Positions 53,054-64,000 of a DNA stretch of 64,000 bases are shown in pieces (position 1 is the first letter of the stretch; every line of letters starts with the position of its first letter). Both the position numbers and the translations under genes were made by a program. The notes under the pieces were generated by a model. That model had not been told where the DNA came from. It made no database searches and saw only the letters and a list, made by a program, of their open reading frames with translations. Origin of the DNA: Erodium maritimum (lineage: Eukaryota; Streptophyta; Magnoliopsida; Geraniales; Geraniaceae); NCBI GenBank assembly GCA_963921825.1, contig OY997592.1:55758336-55822335 (forward strand), given 5' to 3'.

Positions 53054-55003
53054 TCATACCTCAATGGGAGTTTTCTTATCAAGTGGAATGCTTGGAGATC
53101 TGTTTATTAAGTAGCAGGCGGTGGAGGCTGCTTCAGCCCAAAAACGTCTGCTCATACGAGCATTAGAAAGCATGCACCGAGCCTTAGAGATGATGGTTCG
53201 GTTCATGCGCTCAGCCACACCATTCTGTTGAGGCGTGGACGGGATGGTGTGGTGCCTTACAATGCCTTCATTGCTACAATAGTTGTCAAAATCATTTAAA
53301 CAAAACTCCATGCCATTGTCAGTACGAAGCACTTTTACCTTCTTCTCGGTTTGCTTCTCCACCATAACTCTCCACTTCTTAAAAGCATCAAACACATCAG
53401 ATTTATGTTTTTGAAAATAAGGCCACACTTTTCTAGAGTAATCATCAATAATAGTAAGCATGTAATTTGCACCACCAAGAGAAGTTTTTCGGGAAGGACC
53501 CCAAACATCAGCATGAACATAATCTAATATCCCTTTAGTGGTATGAACGGAAGAATTGAATTTAACTCTCTTGTGCTTACCAAAAATGCAGTGCTCAGAA
53601 AACTCCAACTCACTCATGTTGCAGCCCTCAAGTAAATCTCTCTTGATCAACTCTGTTATGCCTTGTTCACTCATATGTGCAAGGCGCTTGTGCCACAAAT
53701 TAGTTTTACTAGGTTCATCAGAAATAACAGCAGCAGTAGCAGAACCATTTAAAGTGCTACCTCTAAGAACATATAATCTTGCAGAGTTCATATCACCTAT
53801 CATGTGAACGAGAGAGCCTTTTGATACCTTTAGAATTTTCTGTGAACCGGAGTACTTGTACCCTTCATCGTCAAGAGTGCTGAGAGAGATGATGTTTCTC
53901 GCCATGGTTGGTACGTGTCTCACATCTGTCGGTGTGCGTACCATGCCGTCATGCATCTTGAACTTAACGGAGCCTATGCCCACAATCTCACGTGGGTTGT
54001 CATCTCCCATACACACTACATCTCCATTCTGCAAAGACTTATAAGAACTGAACCAGTCTTTGTTACAGCAGATATGAAATGAACAAGCAGTATCAAGAAT
54101 CCATTCATCATAAGCAGAAACACAGCCAGCAAACACAACTAGGCAATCACTATCAGAATTATCGTTGGAAACAATGGAGGCCTTACCATCACCATCATAA
54201 TTGTTTTTCGGTTTGTACGTACCGTTTCTTTTCTCCTTATTCTGAAGCTTATAACAATCTTCAATGGTGTGATTGGTTTTCTTACAATACTTGCAGAACT
54301 TGTCACCTCCTTTGGACTTAGAACGGCCTCTCCCGTTATTGCTCTTATTTTTATTTCCATAGTTGTTGTTCCTCTGCTCGGTCCTCCCACGTACCTGCAG
54401 AGCTTCTCCTTTGGAGGATGATGATCCTTCTCCCTGTACCATAAGTTTCATCTTTTCCCTCTGTTGAAGGGCCTCACAAACTTCCGCAAGAGTTAGTTCA
54501 TCGCGACTCAATAATATGGTATCTCGGAAATTTGCAAAAGAACTAGGCAATGAACATAAGAGTAATAGACCTAGATCTTCATCATCATACTTTACCTCCA
54601 TGTACTGCAAATCAGAAACGATCTCCTTAAAGACCGCTAGGTGATCGAGTAGAGAACCATCATCTTGCAGCTTGTGCGTGAACAACTTCATCTTCACGTG
54701 CAACTTACTAGTCAGATCCTTGGACATGCAGATCGATTCCAGTTTGAGCCAAAGCGCTGCTGCAGTTTTCTCCAGCAGTACTTCCTGCAAAATATTATTT
54801 GATAGATGAAGATGAATCAGAGATAGAGCTTTACGATCCTTACGCTTCTCCTCATCGGTCCACGTCTTCGGATCCTTCTTGTTGAATCCATCTAGCGCAT
54901 CATCAAGGTCAGGATGAGCTAGAATGACCCGCATCTTTACTTGCCATAGAGAAAATCGTGTGGTGTAGTCCAGCAACGGTAGATCGAATTTCAATGATGC
55001 CAT
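53054..55003 (-). CDS. Copia Gag-protease-integrase polyprotein
   Basis: 649-codon frame starting MASLKFDLPLLDYTTRFSLW at the first ATG after the primer site. Domains: Gag (UBN2 type) about residues 10-200; CCHC knuckle CKYCKKTNHTIEDC near residue 240; protease active site WILDTACSFHIC near 305 (the usual DSG/DTG triad reads DTA); gag-pre-integrase LWHKRLAHMSEQGITEL near 440; integrase core with DYVHADVWGP, LRTDNGMEF and NGVAERMNR, giving the D, D and E catalytic residues. The frame stops at a TGA in place of Trp (53054-53056) and the same frame resumes in the next entry. Apart from that stop it is uninterrupted, in contrast to all other elements here. Confidence 0.93.
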   Translation of the reverse strand: MASLKFDLPLLDYTTRFSLWQVKMRVILAHPDLDDALDGFNKKDPKTWTDEEKRKDRKALSLIHLHLSNNILQEVLLEKTAAALWLKLESICMSKDLTSKLHVKMKLFTHKLQDDGSLLDHLAVFKEIVSDLQYMEVKYDDEDLGLLLLCSLPSSFANFRDTILLSRDELTLAEVCEALQQREKMKLMVQGEGSSSSKGEALQVRGRTEQRNNNYGNKNKSNNGRGRSKSKGGDKFCKYCKKTNHTIEDCYKLQNKEKRNGTYKPKNNYDGDGKASIVSNDNSDSDCLVVFAGCVSAYDEWILDTACSFHICCNKDWFSSYKSLQNGDVVCMGDDNPREIVGIGSVKFKMHDGMVRTPTDVRHVPTMARNIISLSTLDDEGYKYSGSQKILKVSKGSLVHMIGDMNSARLYVLRGSTLNGSATAAVISDEPSKTNLWHKRLAHMSEQGITELIKRDLLEGCNMSELEFSEHCIFGKHKRVKFNSSVHTTKGILDYVHADVWGPSRKTSLGGANYMLTIIDDYSRKVWPYFQKHKSDVFDAFKKWRVMVEKQTEKKVKVLRTDNGMEFCLNDFDNYCSNEGIVRHHTIPSTPQQNGVAERMNRTIISKARCMLSNARMSRRFWAEAASTACYLINRSPSIPLDKKTPIEV

Positions 55004-55026
55004 ATCGTCAGAAACCTAGATTGAAC

Positions 55027-55044
55027 AACCTGGCTCTGATACCA
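55027..55044 (-). promoter_or_regulatory. Primer-binding site, tRNA-iMet
   Basis: The minus strand reads TGGTATCAGAGCCAGGTT, 18 nt perfectly complementary to the 3' end of plant initiator tRNA-Met, two nt after the 5' LTR. Confidence 0.93.
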
Positions 55045-55046
55045 CT

Positions 55047-55451
55047 TGTTATAAAACGATAGGCAATAAAACGAAATAGAGATCAAAACCAAAAACGGAG
55101 AACACAACGATATAACGTGGAAAACCCCTCCAAACAACGGAGAGAAAAAAACCACGGGCGCCAACCAGCAAAACTTCACTATAGGGAGAATGTTTACACA
55201 ACGCCGGGGATTTACACTGATTAAACTTATTTCCCTCATGGCAGCTTACAGGCGGTATTTATAGGAGTGATGTAGAGATAGTTCATACAAAATAGGGAAA
55301 TAAAAATCTCTACACAATTAAGACCCAGTTTGGGAAACAGGGCATAAATTCCCTAAATTGATTACTTGCTAATCAAGCCAAGACAATTCCCTAAATTAGT
55401 TGCTTGGCAACCAAGCCACAAAATAGCTTGAATTTGGATCAACTTTCAACA
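55047..55451 (-). repeat. 5' LTR of the copia element
   Basis: 405 bp. The minus strand contains TATAAATA at 55256-55263, a good TATA box for transcription towards gag. Confidence 0.93.
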
Positions 55452-55456
55452 GTTTG
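55452..55456. repeat. Target-site duplication GTTTG, right
   Basis: GTTTG directly after CTTTCAACA. Confidence 0.9.
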
Positions 55457-57300
55457 CTCTCATAAATTATGTTAATCTTGTAAAGAAAAAAAAATGAAAA
55501 GTGTCTGATGGAAATTAGAAATATTTTCTAAATACGATAAAAATAAATATAATTTAATAAAATATGAACTTTCAAAATAAAAAAGAGAAAGTGCACAAAA
55601 AAAATACTCTACCAAGCAAAGGAAATACATACAATACTAGGGCGACAAAAATAGTAGAATAAATCATGAGAAAATTTAGTTAGTGTACAGATTGGGGTTC
55701 AATGAACCCATGTGGTTGCCACCGTTGAAAAGCACCAAGGGGGCTTGAGATCTATCTGTTGTCCTTTTCTTCTTCAATCCTACCTGAAATTTAGGGTTCT
55801 ACGGAAGTACATTGTCCTTGAAGGAATCTGACCTTGCCATGTTTCAATAGAAAAAAAACGATAACGCCAAATTTCCTTTAATCACTGTTTGTTTGTTTGA
55901 TTGTCACCAACTTTGTCAAACCCACCCATTTTATCGTTTCTTCTTTTGTCATTGTCCCAAGACCTCACATTTGCTCCTTTTCAAACCTCATGTGAAACAA
56001 GGTGACTTGAGAAAAATCGCCAACTTTATATTAGCGTTTTTATAGGACGCAGGTTTCATATTATTTCTTTAAGATTAACTTTATCCAGTGCTTTATCCTT
56101 CAAACAATTAAGTTTCGATATGAGTTTCATACTTCTTGTATATGGATTGAGAACTATCGGTAGAAAGATGACAAAAGGATAAAGGTGTAGGATTTGATAT
56201 TTATGCGTGACCAATTTAACCACAAGACAAAATCAACCAAATGTCTAAAACATCCAGAAAATATACGTCAGTGTAGGCTCCGGCCAATTCCGACAATGCA
56301 TCGTCCACAGTCATTCGCCCTCTCCTCAAACCGACCTCCCTCGGAACATTTTTGGAGCTCGATACCACTAGCGTCGTTTGCATGTTCCACGACAGTGTTG
56401 GCACCATGGGTCGTGGCGAGCTGAGTCCCTGGCAGTTAGGGGAGTGCCTCACTATCTGTCAGGCGGTTGGGGTTGTGCGTGATGTTGGCGAAATCTGCAG
56501 TGGAATACGGCCAATGTGGCCGAGAAAGTGGCGGTTAGAGTTGTGCACTGTGATGGTGGAATCACGAGTAGAGTATGACTGATTGACGTCAAGGATGTGG
56601 TGGCTGGGGATGTGCACGATATTGACATAATCACGAAGTCATAGGACATTACGGAGTCCGATGGGGCATTGGAAATATCGATGAGGGGAAACAAACACCC
56701 TCGACTTTACTAATAATTAATCGAGGAGTTGATGACGGTCCTTATGTTATTTTTGTATATGAGCTAATAAGTTTCTTATCTCCACCTCTGACATAGTTCC
56801 AACACTTAATCATTTACCCAAAAAGTACATATTACATGGAATGAGGAGTAACCCACCTTAAAACTCTTTCAACAATAAAGAAATCTATATTAAAGTTTAT
56901 AGATATGGACAACGCGGTTCAACAGAATCTTTTGGAGGCGACATTGGTGACGAGGAGGCTTGGCATAGGGAAGGGTTAAAGAATGGAAGGTAGTGGAGGT
57001 TACGGCCATAAATGGATCCAAGGAACTGGTCCACAGAAGTAGGCTCGCCTGGCGATGAGCGGATCGTTCGCACCCGGGACAACGGGGCAAGTTTACCCGA
57101 GGACAACGCTGGAGAATTTCAAGTTTCCGGTGGAAGGACTTACTTGATCAGGCTGACGTGTCCTCTTTCACGTATATGGTCGGAGGACGACATGTAGAAC
57201 CCGGGGATGTTTCGGGAGGTCACATGACCGATGAAGTTCCCACGGGAAGGGTCGGTGGATCCGGAAGAGGTGCGGAAAAAAATGGAGGATGACACGCAAG
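55457..57300. other. Spacer, no recognised gene
   Basis: AT-rich to about 56180, then mixed composition. Short frames on both strands have no motif. A gene relic cannot be ruled out around 56200-56700. Confidence 0.45.
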
Positions 57301-58850
57301 GACAAGGATGTGGTCCACGTTACTCACCAGAGATCATGTAGGGGTTAAGCAACCAAATTGGAGGTATGGAAATTCTGGAGGCGTTGGTTCCCCCGAAGGA
57401 GGTATGCGGTCAAGGAGTGAGTTTTATGTACAATTTATCTGGGAGGGTGTTAACTGCCAGGGCTTTCCATTTATAAGCCTACCCGGATTGGCTCTCATAA
57501 TTGTGAAGAATCCAGGATGTGGTAGCCCATCCTTTAGAGAGATAGGGAGGTGGCCTTCTTTTTACGGTGGGCAAGGATCATGGTCGAAGAACTCTAGGCG
57601 TTCCAGCGAGCCCTAAAGGTGCTCGTAGACCTTCAGCCACACATGTGGCCACAGGACATCGCCTTCACCCACTTCTCGATGTGGGTATGGGTGACCAACC
57701 TTCCAGTGGGTGACTTCATGTGGGGTATGATAATGAGTTGAAGCGACTTCATGTGGATCCGAGTGTGGCTAGAGGTGGGACAATTATTACAACGCCAAGT
57801 TTGGTGTATAGAGGCAGACTCTGAAGAATGGCCACTACTAAGCCTCTCGTATGAATATTTACTTGAACATTTTGGTTGAGCCCGGGTGGGGGAATCGGGC
57901 CGTAGGGGCCAAGAGAACGAGGGCTCATAATGAGGGCCAATATGGAACCCCGGGGTAGCCGAACTCAGAGGAGGTCAATACAAGACATATAGGAAAAAGG
58001 TCAAGTTTGGGTATAAATCCCTCGGGTGGACCACGAGGTTTGGACCTTAGGGGACCAAGAATCCCCCGATAGATTGGAATGGAAAGGGCAAGATGGTTGA
58101 AGAGGATGCACCACCGCAAGATCGGGATAAAACTCAGTCTGTTAGGCATGAGGATGCCAACTCATCTCATATATTAAAGGAGACGACACAGTTCCTCACG
58201 AAGGGGTCCCTCTCTCCCGCAAAAGATAATTGCGGGAACTAGAGAAGTAGGGAACCATTCCTATTCTCTTCACTAGTTAGGGGCCTAGGTCAAAAGGGTT
58301 CAAATGAGAGATTCACACATTGGACGCCGAGGGATGGGCGGGGGTCCACAAATAGGTCACTTTTGAGTCTCAGGAAAAGGTCGGTTGTAGATTTTCTAAG
58401 GTTATAGTAAGAGGGATCCACGCAATTGGACGTTGCATTAGGGAAACCAGCGTGGGGTTGAAAACACATTTGCTTCTCACAATGAGAAACTTGGGGGTTG
58501 GTGAGGGTTCTGCATGTACCAGCACCTTAGCGTCGCAGGGTGGTGATGAATCCACCACGAATCAGCACGATACCTCTCAACCACCGCTAGAGATAGCACC
58601 TTTACGTTTTGGGGCTCTCACTAATTATTTTCCACTCCAGTTGTGCATCACCACATCTCATGTTCCAAGCAGGCCAAACTCGTTTTGTTAGTCTCCAACA
58701 ATTATATCGGTGGCTTGAACCGCTATCGCAACTACACCATAGAGACAACGTTCTGATTCATGTGGCCGATTTTACTTCTCTATACCCCCACTATGTTCGG
58801 ACTTTATGTTTATTTCAGTTTTCATTGTTCCTTTAGTTTATGGACTCTTT
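57301..58850 (+). pseudogene. DUF4283-type LINE ORF1 remnant
   Basis: A plus-strand frame at 57560-57880 reads IMVEEL, a stop, AFQRALKVLVDLQPHMWP, FTHFSMWVWVTNLPVGDFMW, a stop, SDFMWIRVWLEVGQLLQRQV and WPLLSLSYEYLLEHFG. The order WV.V.xLPxG, then WIRV.LEV.QLLxR, then LSYEYL..F is the second half of DUF4283 leading to the CCHC knuckle, which is lost. Sequence on both sides (57308-57616 and 58452-58690) is open but motif-free. The call rests on spacing and a handful of residues, so it is tentative. Confidence 0.45.
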
Positions 58851-59303
58851 TGTGTTATCGTTTATCGATTTTTGTTTTTTAACATTTCATCTATAAATTA
58901 TCTATTCACAGTCAAAAAGATTATCTACCTAATTTTTTCGTAAATGAAAATTTTCATTTAATGTATAAAACTAGATTTTATTTTTACTTGCCTTTTGAAA
59001 CTTAATTAGCTTATTACAAATTTTTCTAAAGGACAAAGTGTAATATTATAGACAAAAAGTGTTTAAAAGAAGATAAACTACCAAACACCAAACTAAAACA
59101 GCTGAAAGCATGGTCATACAAAAGAGGACCTCAACACAACGTAAAAGAGCTTAAGGCACAGAACCGCTTCACTAAGATGTTCAAAAGGGGGTACCGTGGT
59201 AACGTCTGACGACACTGATACAGCAAATCCAAAGTGGAAGCTAGGGTACAGCCAACCCATTATTGAAAAAGTATTGTGGCGGACTGAATACTCCCCCGGG
59301 TTG
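58851..59303. other. AT-rich spacer, no gene
   Basis: Nothing recognised. Confidence 0.55.
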
Positions 59304-59954
59304 TCAGCGTGCGTTGTCCTCCCTGGAATGATAAAAGTAGGGCTCCAAAACGCGGGATTGTTGACCTCCGAGATGGTAGGAGAGTACCATGCCAGGACTT
59401 GGTGGGACCACTGCCACCTTACATCTAGTGGGGCGGTGTTGCTGGCCGACCCCCCACTGGACCATGAACTCCTTAGTGACTGAGGTGAGGGTGCTTGATG
59501 CCTCTGCTGCTAAACGATTTGTTCCTACGGAACGTGACGAACCCAATGGTCCTCCATGACCGCCCGTCCCATAAGAGGGTGGGCCTTCCAGACCCGACCC
59601 ACAAAAAGCTTGGCCTATTAGACCTGACCCACAAATGGGTTGTCCAAAGCCCTTCCCACGACCCGGTGGATCTCCCGCTCTAAATTCGTGTCTGATCCGA
59701 TTCCCCAAGGACGCAGTTGGAACCTTAGGGCCCTTTACCAGCCCCTGCTGCAGCCAGCTACGCACGCTGTGGTCCTCTGCCACTTCTTCCCTACGCTGGC
59801 CGTGAGGCTCTACCACATCCCAGTCTCTATTGACACGACTTGAACCTTTTTCGTCCTCCTTAGAAACCGATCTCAACCCTCTCTCTTGTAACGCCATCGC
59901 GTCAGTTGTGCTAACCACTCGAGCCATATTAAATTGAGAACCAGCCAGTATCAA
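59304..59954 (-). other. Uncharacterised 216-codon open frame
   Basis: Open minus-strand frame starting MILAGSQFNMARVVSTTDAM, with a glycine-rich middle in which GQPICGSGLIGQAFCGSG repeats a 10-12 residue phrase. I do not recognise it. It ends next to the T-run of a LINE fragment and is charged and low-complexity like the tails of LINE ORF1 proteins. It may be part of a decayed retroposon or a chance frame. Confidence 0.25.
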
Positions 59955-59956
59955 GC

Positions 59957-61050
59957 GGTTTTTTTTATCAGCAATATTTTATAAATATCTTCTTTTGAAA
60001 TAAAAGAAGAGTTAAGGGAAAAAACCCCAATGAACATTACAAAACAAGAGGATCTCAATAGACCCCAACCAGAACCTTACAACGCAAGTTACCCAACAAA
60101 ACACAAGTAGACTTATCTTGTAAGTAGACTTTTCTTGCGGCCCAAGGAATACCCATGTACTCAAATGCAGAAACAATATAGGCCAGATAGAAGGCCACCC
60201 GAACCTAGATCAGTAAGATCAACCAAAGTAGGACTGAAGCAAACAGAGGAGGTCTCCAGTCCAGTCTGAACTCAATCACCACTGAGAAGGAGAAAGACAA
60301 AAGTGCTACACAAAGCTTGCATCAACTCCCCTCAGATAAACAAAACCAATTATCAGTGAACAAGCAAAGTAGTTAGCCAACTGACCTGTCAAGAAATCAA
60401 AACAAATCCACATGAGGAAGGAAAACAGTGAACTCAGTAAACTCTCACCTAGTACAAGTCTACCCACACACAAAAAAACAAGTGAAAACAGAGAGGTACC
60501 ACACTCAAAACCAATAATCCCGGGAGAAGTAGTACTCCCAAACCTTACCAGCTACCTCATCACCTAAATTCTCTTAAAAACCCGCACCACCCGCACCACC
60601 CACCCACAACCCAAGTGAACAAAGATCAAGAAGGACTTGTTAGAGATTGCCTCTTCCAATAACACAGGGAAGGAGAAGAGATCCAAGCTTGGAATGAAAA
60701 TGACTAATTTTTCTTAAATGTAGCCCAAGCCACCTGATAAGAAACACTTAAAACATATTGAAAAACCACTTCTCCAAGATCCTGTGAATTATTGAAGAGG
60801 ACCTTATTCATATAAAGCCAAATTCTCCAAATAACTATCTGGTATAGCATGTTCCAAAATTTGTTTAAAGGGTTAGGAGATAAAGTAGGCCAAGAAAGAA
60901 TCCATTGATTTATAGTTTCTGGAACAGTAGTGGCCACTCCCCACCAACTAAGAACTGCAGTCCAAATAGAGCAAGAGACCCTGCAATGCAAAAACAAATG
61001 ATCTTGCTCTTCGGGTTCTTCAAGACAAAGGGGTCGGATCGTGGAAAGGT
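59957..61050 (-). mobile_element. LINE 3' fragment, minus strand
   Basis: Left end T-run then ATCAGCAATATTTTATAAAT. The minus strand enters at about 61050 with LCLEEPEEQDHLFLHCRVSC (zf-RVT region) and continues WTAVLSWWGVATTVPETIN, FWNMLYQIVIWRIWLYMNKV to a stop at 60704. A 3' UTR of about 740 bp follows. The fragment keeps only the last 115 codons of ORF2. No target duplication was identified. Confidence 0.85.
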
Positions 61051-62107
61051 TCTTTAAATGAATCCTGACGCCTCCCCATGTGGGTCAGAGACATGATGAA
61101 CATGGACAGAGGTTGTCGATGGTGGGGATTAAGCCACAACCCACCCGAAGTTCAATACTCGACGGGAAGGGGTTACGACGAGTAGCGGATGAATTTGATC
61201 TACTCCTAAACTACGATTGGTCTAATAGAGTCGATTCGAAGACTCCATATTGAGAAATCAAAAACAAGGTGAAGAAAAGGGACACGAAATTACCTTCTCT
61301 CCGGTGTCGTTCACCCTGTCCTGCAAGCAGAACTACCGATTTCCCATCTTCGACTGACCATGACCACCCCTACAACGATGCTTCTTCATTGTGGAACCCT
61401 AGCGGTGCTCTCATCGGTACAATGTTGTTAAAATTACTATGGCTTATTATAGATTGAAATAGGGAAAAAGGCATCCAATATTCCAATCTAAAGGGTCCAA
61501 CTAACGTTAAACAAATAAAACAAATACTGATCCTACCGCAAAAGAAAATAGAAATCATTCCAAAAGACAATAGTCATTAAAAAAAAAGGAATTGGTTCCA
61601 ACTATATATCTCAATGTCTATAGATTATCTGATTCATATACAAATTTGCAAATGTATTAGACAGCTAATTGCCATTTCTTTACAAAGCATCTCTTCGCTG
61701 TCTCAATCATTGTTCATCCATAATTCACACCTTTCCGATTCTGAGTCATGGAATATATGATAATACCCAGCAGATAATACAAGAAAATATATATAGAATC
61801 AAGTGCAGGTCAATGTAAGATATATATTAGATGTTTCGGAGTCATTTATTATTAGAATGGAAGAAATGGCTTCACACGCAGTTTCTAACTTACTCGACTC
61901 TCTTTAGAGAAGAAATTGTTGAAGTATGAAGTATGTGATCACCTATCAAAATGACAATGAGATATTATTAAACTAGATTATAATTCAACTTTTAACTTCA
62001 AGGTAATAAATGAAGATTCAATTATTATTTTGAGTTCTAACACATATTTGTATAGATGAGATCTCTTTCTATTTTGAATGTTGATCATTTGAAGAGAAAT
62101 GTGCCTT
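61051..62107. other. Spacer, no gene
   Basis: Mixed then AT-rich sequence. Nothing recognised. Confidence 0.5.
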
Positions 62108-64000
62108 CTTTTTATCAGCGAAAGCAAATTGATTAAAGCATCTTCTGAGGTAGAAAAGGAACAAGTACAAAAACAAACAATCTAGCTACAGATTGTAAAC
62201 AACAAAAGCAAGAACTCTAAAGCCAAACGAGAAATCAAAAAAGTGTTAAGGATTAAAGAGCATGATTGAGGGATCTTGATAGACCAAGGATCACTGGTGA
62301 GAGAATGTTGTCGAAGTGATGTTGTTGCCACTTAAAAGGGCCTCCAAAACATCCATTTTTTCGTCTGTGACTCACTCTTAGTCATGGGCAGTTGCTTGTG
62401 CCGCAAGTAAGTGCAAGGGGAAGTGAGAAATGGACTTCGGGTTAATCCAAAAAGCAGGATCAGCAGAATGAAAAGCAGAACAGGGTGGGGGAAACTTGAG
62501 ATTTGAAATGTGCTTGAGTGGAGTGCTTAGGCTTGAGAATGTAGTGATGAACCTGTGCTTGGGGATGCAGGTTGAAGTACTTGTGCTTGAGGATGATCAA
62601 TTATGCAGTCACTGATTATCTGGATGTGCAGTTATCAAGAATGATGTAGTTGTGTATTTACAGCCCAAAACCTTAATTGAGATTGAGTGAGATGAGCTTA
62701 GGGTTGGTGATGAAGTAATTAGCTTGAGCTTTGTAGATGATCAGAATATGGTAGTTGATTTATCTGTCAACGAATCCATCTGATTTTATGGAGCAGTGCT
62801 GACTGTTGACCCCAAATGCTGAGGTGAATGGAGGACCTAGCAAGAGCAGGCAAACCTAGAACCTGCAAGAAAGGGAAGACACTCAAGCCTAAAACTGCTA
62901 CCCACACACAAAAGAGAGGTCTTAAAAAGAGACAACTACCCCCACACATAGTGGAGAACACTCAAGGCCAAAGAAGCCAGCACCCCCAAGAACTCAAAAG
63001 AGACCTAACCTCACCAAAACTAGAGCAGAACAGAGAAAAAAAATCCAAAAAACCACCCCCAAACCCTCCCCCAACCCACAATAGAATGATTGAGGGGAAG
63101 CCAAGCCAGTTGAGGATAGTGGCCAAATATTAATCACTGGTTGATCATCATCATGGGATTGCTGGTCCAGTCCTGCAGAGTAAAATGGTATGAAGTAGTG
63201 AAATTAACCCATTCCCAACTGAAGCTCTTGTTGATTATCCTATTGAAGATGGTTTCTAAAGATTCCTCAATGTAGTTAAAGATCAAAGTATTTCTGGCCA
63301 ACCATATTTGCCAAAGTGTGATTTGTAAAATTCCTCCCCAACACCTTCTGAATTTTGGGGGTATAAGCTTATCCCAAGAGCTACATAGATGTTGAACTGT
63401 TGCAGGGCAAACCCAAAGCAATCCCCACCAACTGAGGACCAAATTCCAGGTCCTCTAAGCCTTATGGCAATTTAAGAGTATGTGAGCTCCATCTTCAAGA
63501 TCCCAGGAGCAGTGGGGGTAAAGCAATTCTTGTAATGAGAAGGTCATACCTCTTCCTTCAAGGAAGCATTTTGAGGGAATTGCCTCCAACCATGCAAGCC
63601 AAGAGAATGCTGATATTTTTGGAGGAATACCAGGAACCCAAATATGAGAAGTCCAGTGAGATTGAGAGGTATTTTAAGAGGTAGCTTGAGATGCAAGTAA
63701 TTCATAAAATCTTCCCACAGAGAAGCCTTTACTATATGAATTCCATAGTAGAATGTCATCAGCTAAGGAAGGGTGTGTTGATCTTAATATTGTTGAGAAG
63801 GCTCCCCATTCTTGTTGTTCGCTTCCTTTGGGAGCTCTTCTGAGTAGGAGGTCCCAGTCACTGCCATCCCACAGTGATTCAATGGTCAAATTTTTTGATC
63901 CAGCTAGAGCATATAATCTGGGTAAAAAAGCTTTGAATTCCAAATCTCCCCACTAAAGGTCCTTCCAGAAATGTATTTTGCTGCCTCTTCCAAGCTTCCA
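62108..64000 (-). pseudogene. LINE ORF2 C-terminal half and 3' UTR, minus strand, runs off the window
   Basis: T-run at 62112-62117 followed by ATCAGCGAAAGC marks the A-tail. The 3' UTR spans to about 63133. On the minus strand from the right edge: WKLGRGSKIHFWKDL, a TAG for Trp, WGDLEFKAFLPRLYALAGSK, WDGSDWDLLLRRAP, DDILLWNSYSKGFSVGRFYE; frame shifts at about 63670 and 63540; then VLSWWGLLWVCPATVQHL, RRCWGGILQITLWQIWLARN, a stop at 63134. This is the region after the RT fingers-palm core, including most of zf-RVT. The start of the element lies beyond 64000. Confidence 0.88.

Larger units (their letters stand above)
51960..55451 (-). mobile_element. Ty1/copia element (Tork/TNT1-like), RT and RNase H deleted
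   Basis: Complete element of 3492 bp with two 405-bp LTRs and a perfect duplication GTTTG (51955-51959 and 55452-55456). I count only four differences between the LTRs (about 1 percent), so insertion is recent. Read on the minus strand: 5' LTR, an 18-nt perfect tRNA-iMet primer site, gag, protease, gag-pre-integrase, integrase, then directly the last residues of the polyprotein and the polypurine tract. The reverse transcriptase and RNase H region, normally more than 500 codons, is missing. It must have been mobilised in trans by a complete relative or have lost the region during its last replication. Confidence 0.93.

Noticed and set aside
56194..56582. Small gene with overlapping frames on both strands
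   Set aside because: No motif, no codon pattern and no matching fragments elsewhere in the window.

Overview
The window looks like heterochromatic, transposon-packed nuclear DNA of a flowering plant. The evidence is the set of families present: L1-type LINEs with an RRM/DUF4283 ORF1, an endonuclease/reverse-transcriptase ORF2 and a zf-RVT tail; a Tork/TNT1-like Ty1/copia element primed by initiator tRNA-Met; a long-LTR Ty3/gypsy-derived element; a Mutator-like element with long inverted repeats; and a fossil of a plant SANT-like gene. I found no intact cellular gene, no rRNA and no complete tRNA gene. Almost every open frame is a decayed transposon frame.

Layout. 1-3355: minus-strand Ty1/copia remnant with its right LTR and tandem repeats where gag should be. 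3597-8470: element with long imperfect terminal inverted repeats, split by a 3.3-kb solo LTR (4120-7417, target duplication CTTTA). 10050-14583: a minus-strand non-autonomous LINE-like retroposon (A) carrying a second member of its family (B, 12220-14553), each with a 16-18 bp target duplication; a third member lies at 18420-18962. 15098-18345: a LINE 3' fragment with a 14-bp duplication, then a LINE ORF2 pseudogene. 20877-35808: a nearly full-length LINE (ORF1 plus ORF2), split by a 9.7-kb LTR element (23803-33505) with a perfect CCAAG duplication; removing that element rejoins the LINE reading frame. 37016-39000: an AGGGGTGCTCA-ended inverted-repeat element followed by an array of fold-back units with TA-repeat loops. 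40140-40720: short repeats around a 26-bp perfect palindrome. 42985-43484: SANT-like pseudogene. 44945-48391: a further LINE ORF2 pseudogene. 48622-51954: two minus-strand retroposons derived from LINE ORF1. 51960-55451: a young Ty1/copia element that has lost reverse transcriptase and RNase H. 57300-58850: DUF4283-type remnant. 59957-64000: two minus-strand LINE ORF2 tails.

How the parts work together. The window shows parasitism among retroelements. Non-autonomous units (A, B and the 18420 copy; the RT-less copia; the coding-poor long-LTR element) keep the cis-acting ends needed for mobilisation (LTR, primer-binding site, polypurine tract, LINE-like 3' tail) but lack the enzymes, so they presumably depended on relatives elsewhere. 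The most unusual item is the long-LTR element. Its LTRs are about 3 kb and full of minisatellites, its interior is scrambled gypsy sequence, it carries a cluster of GTCACGG palindromes, and it holds a 44-nt 5' half of initiator tRNA-Met, the tRNA species that matches its own primer-binding site.
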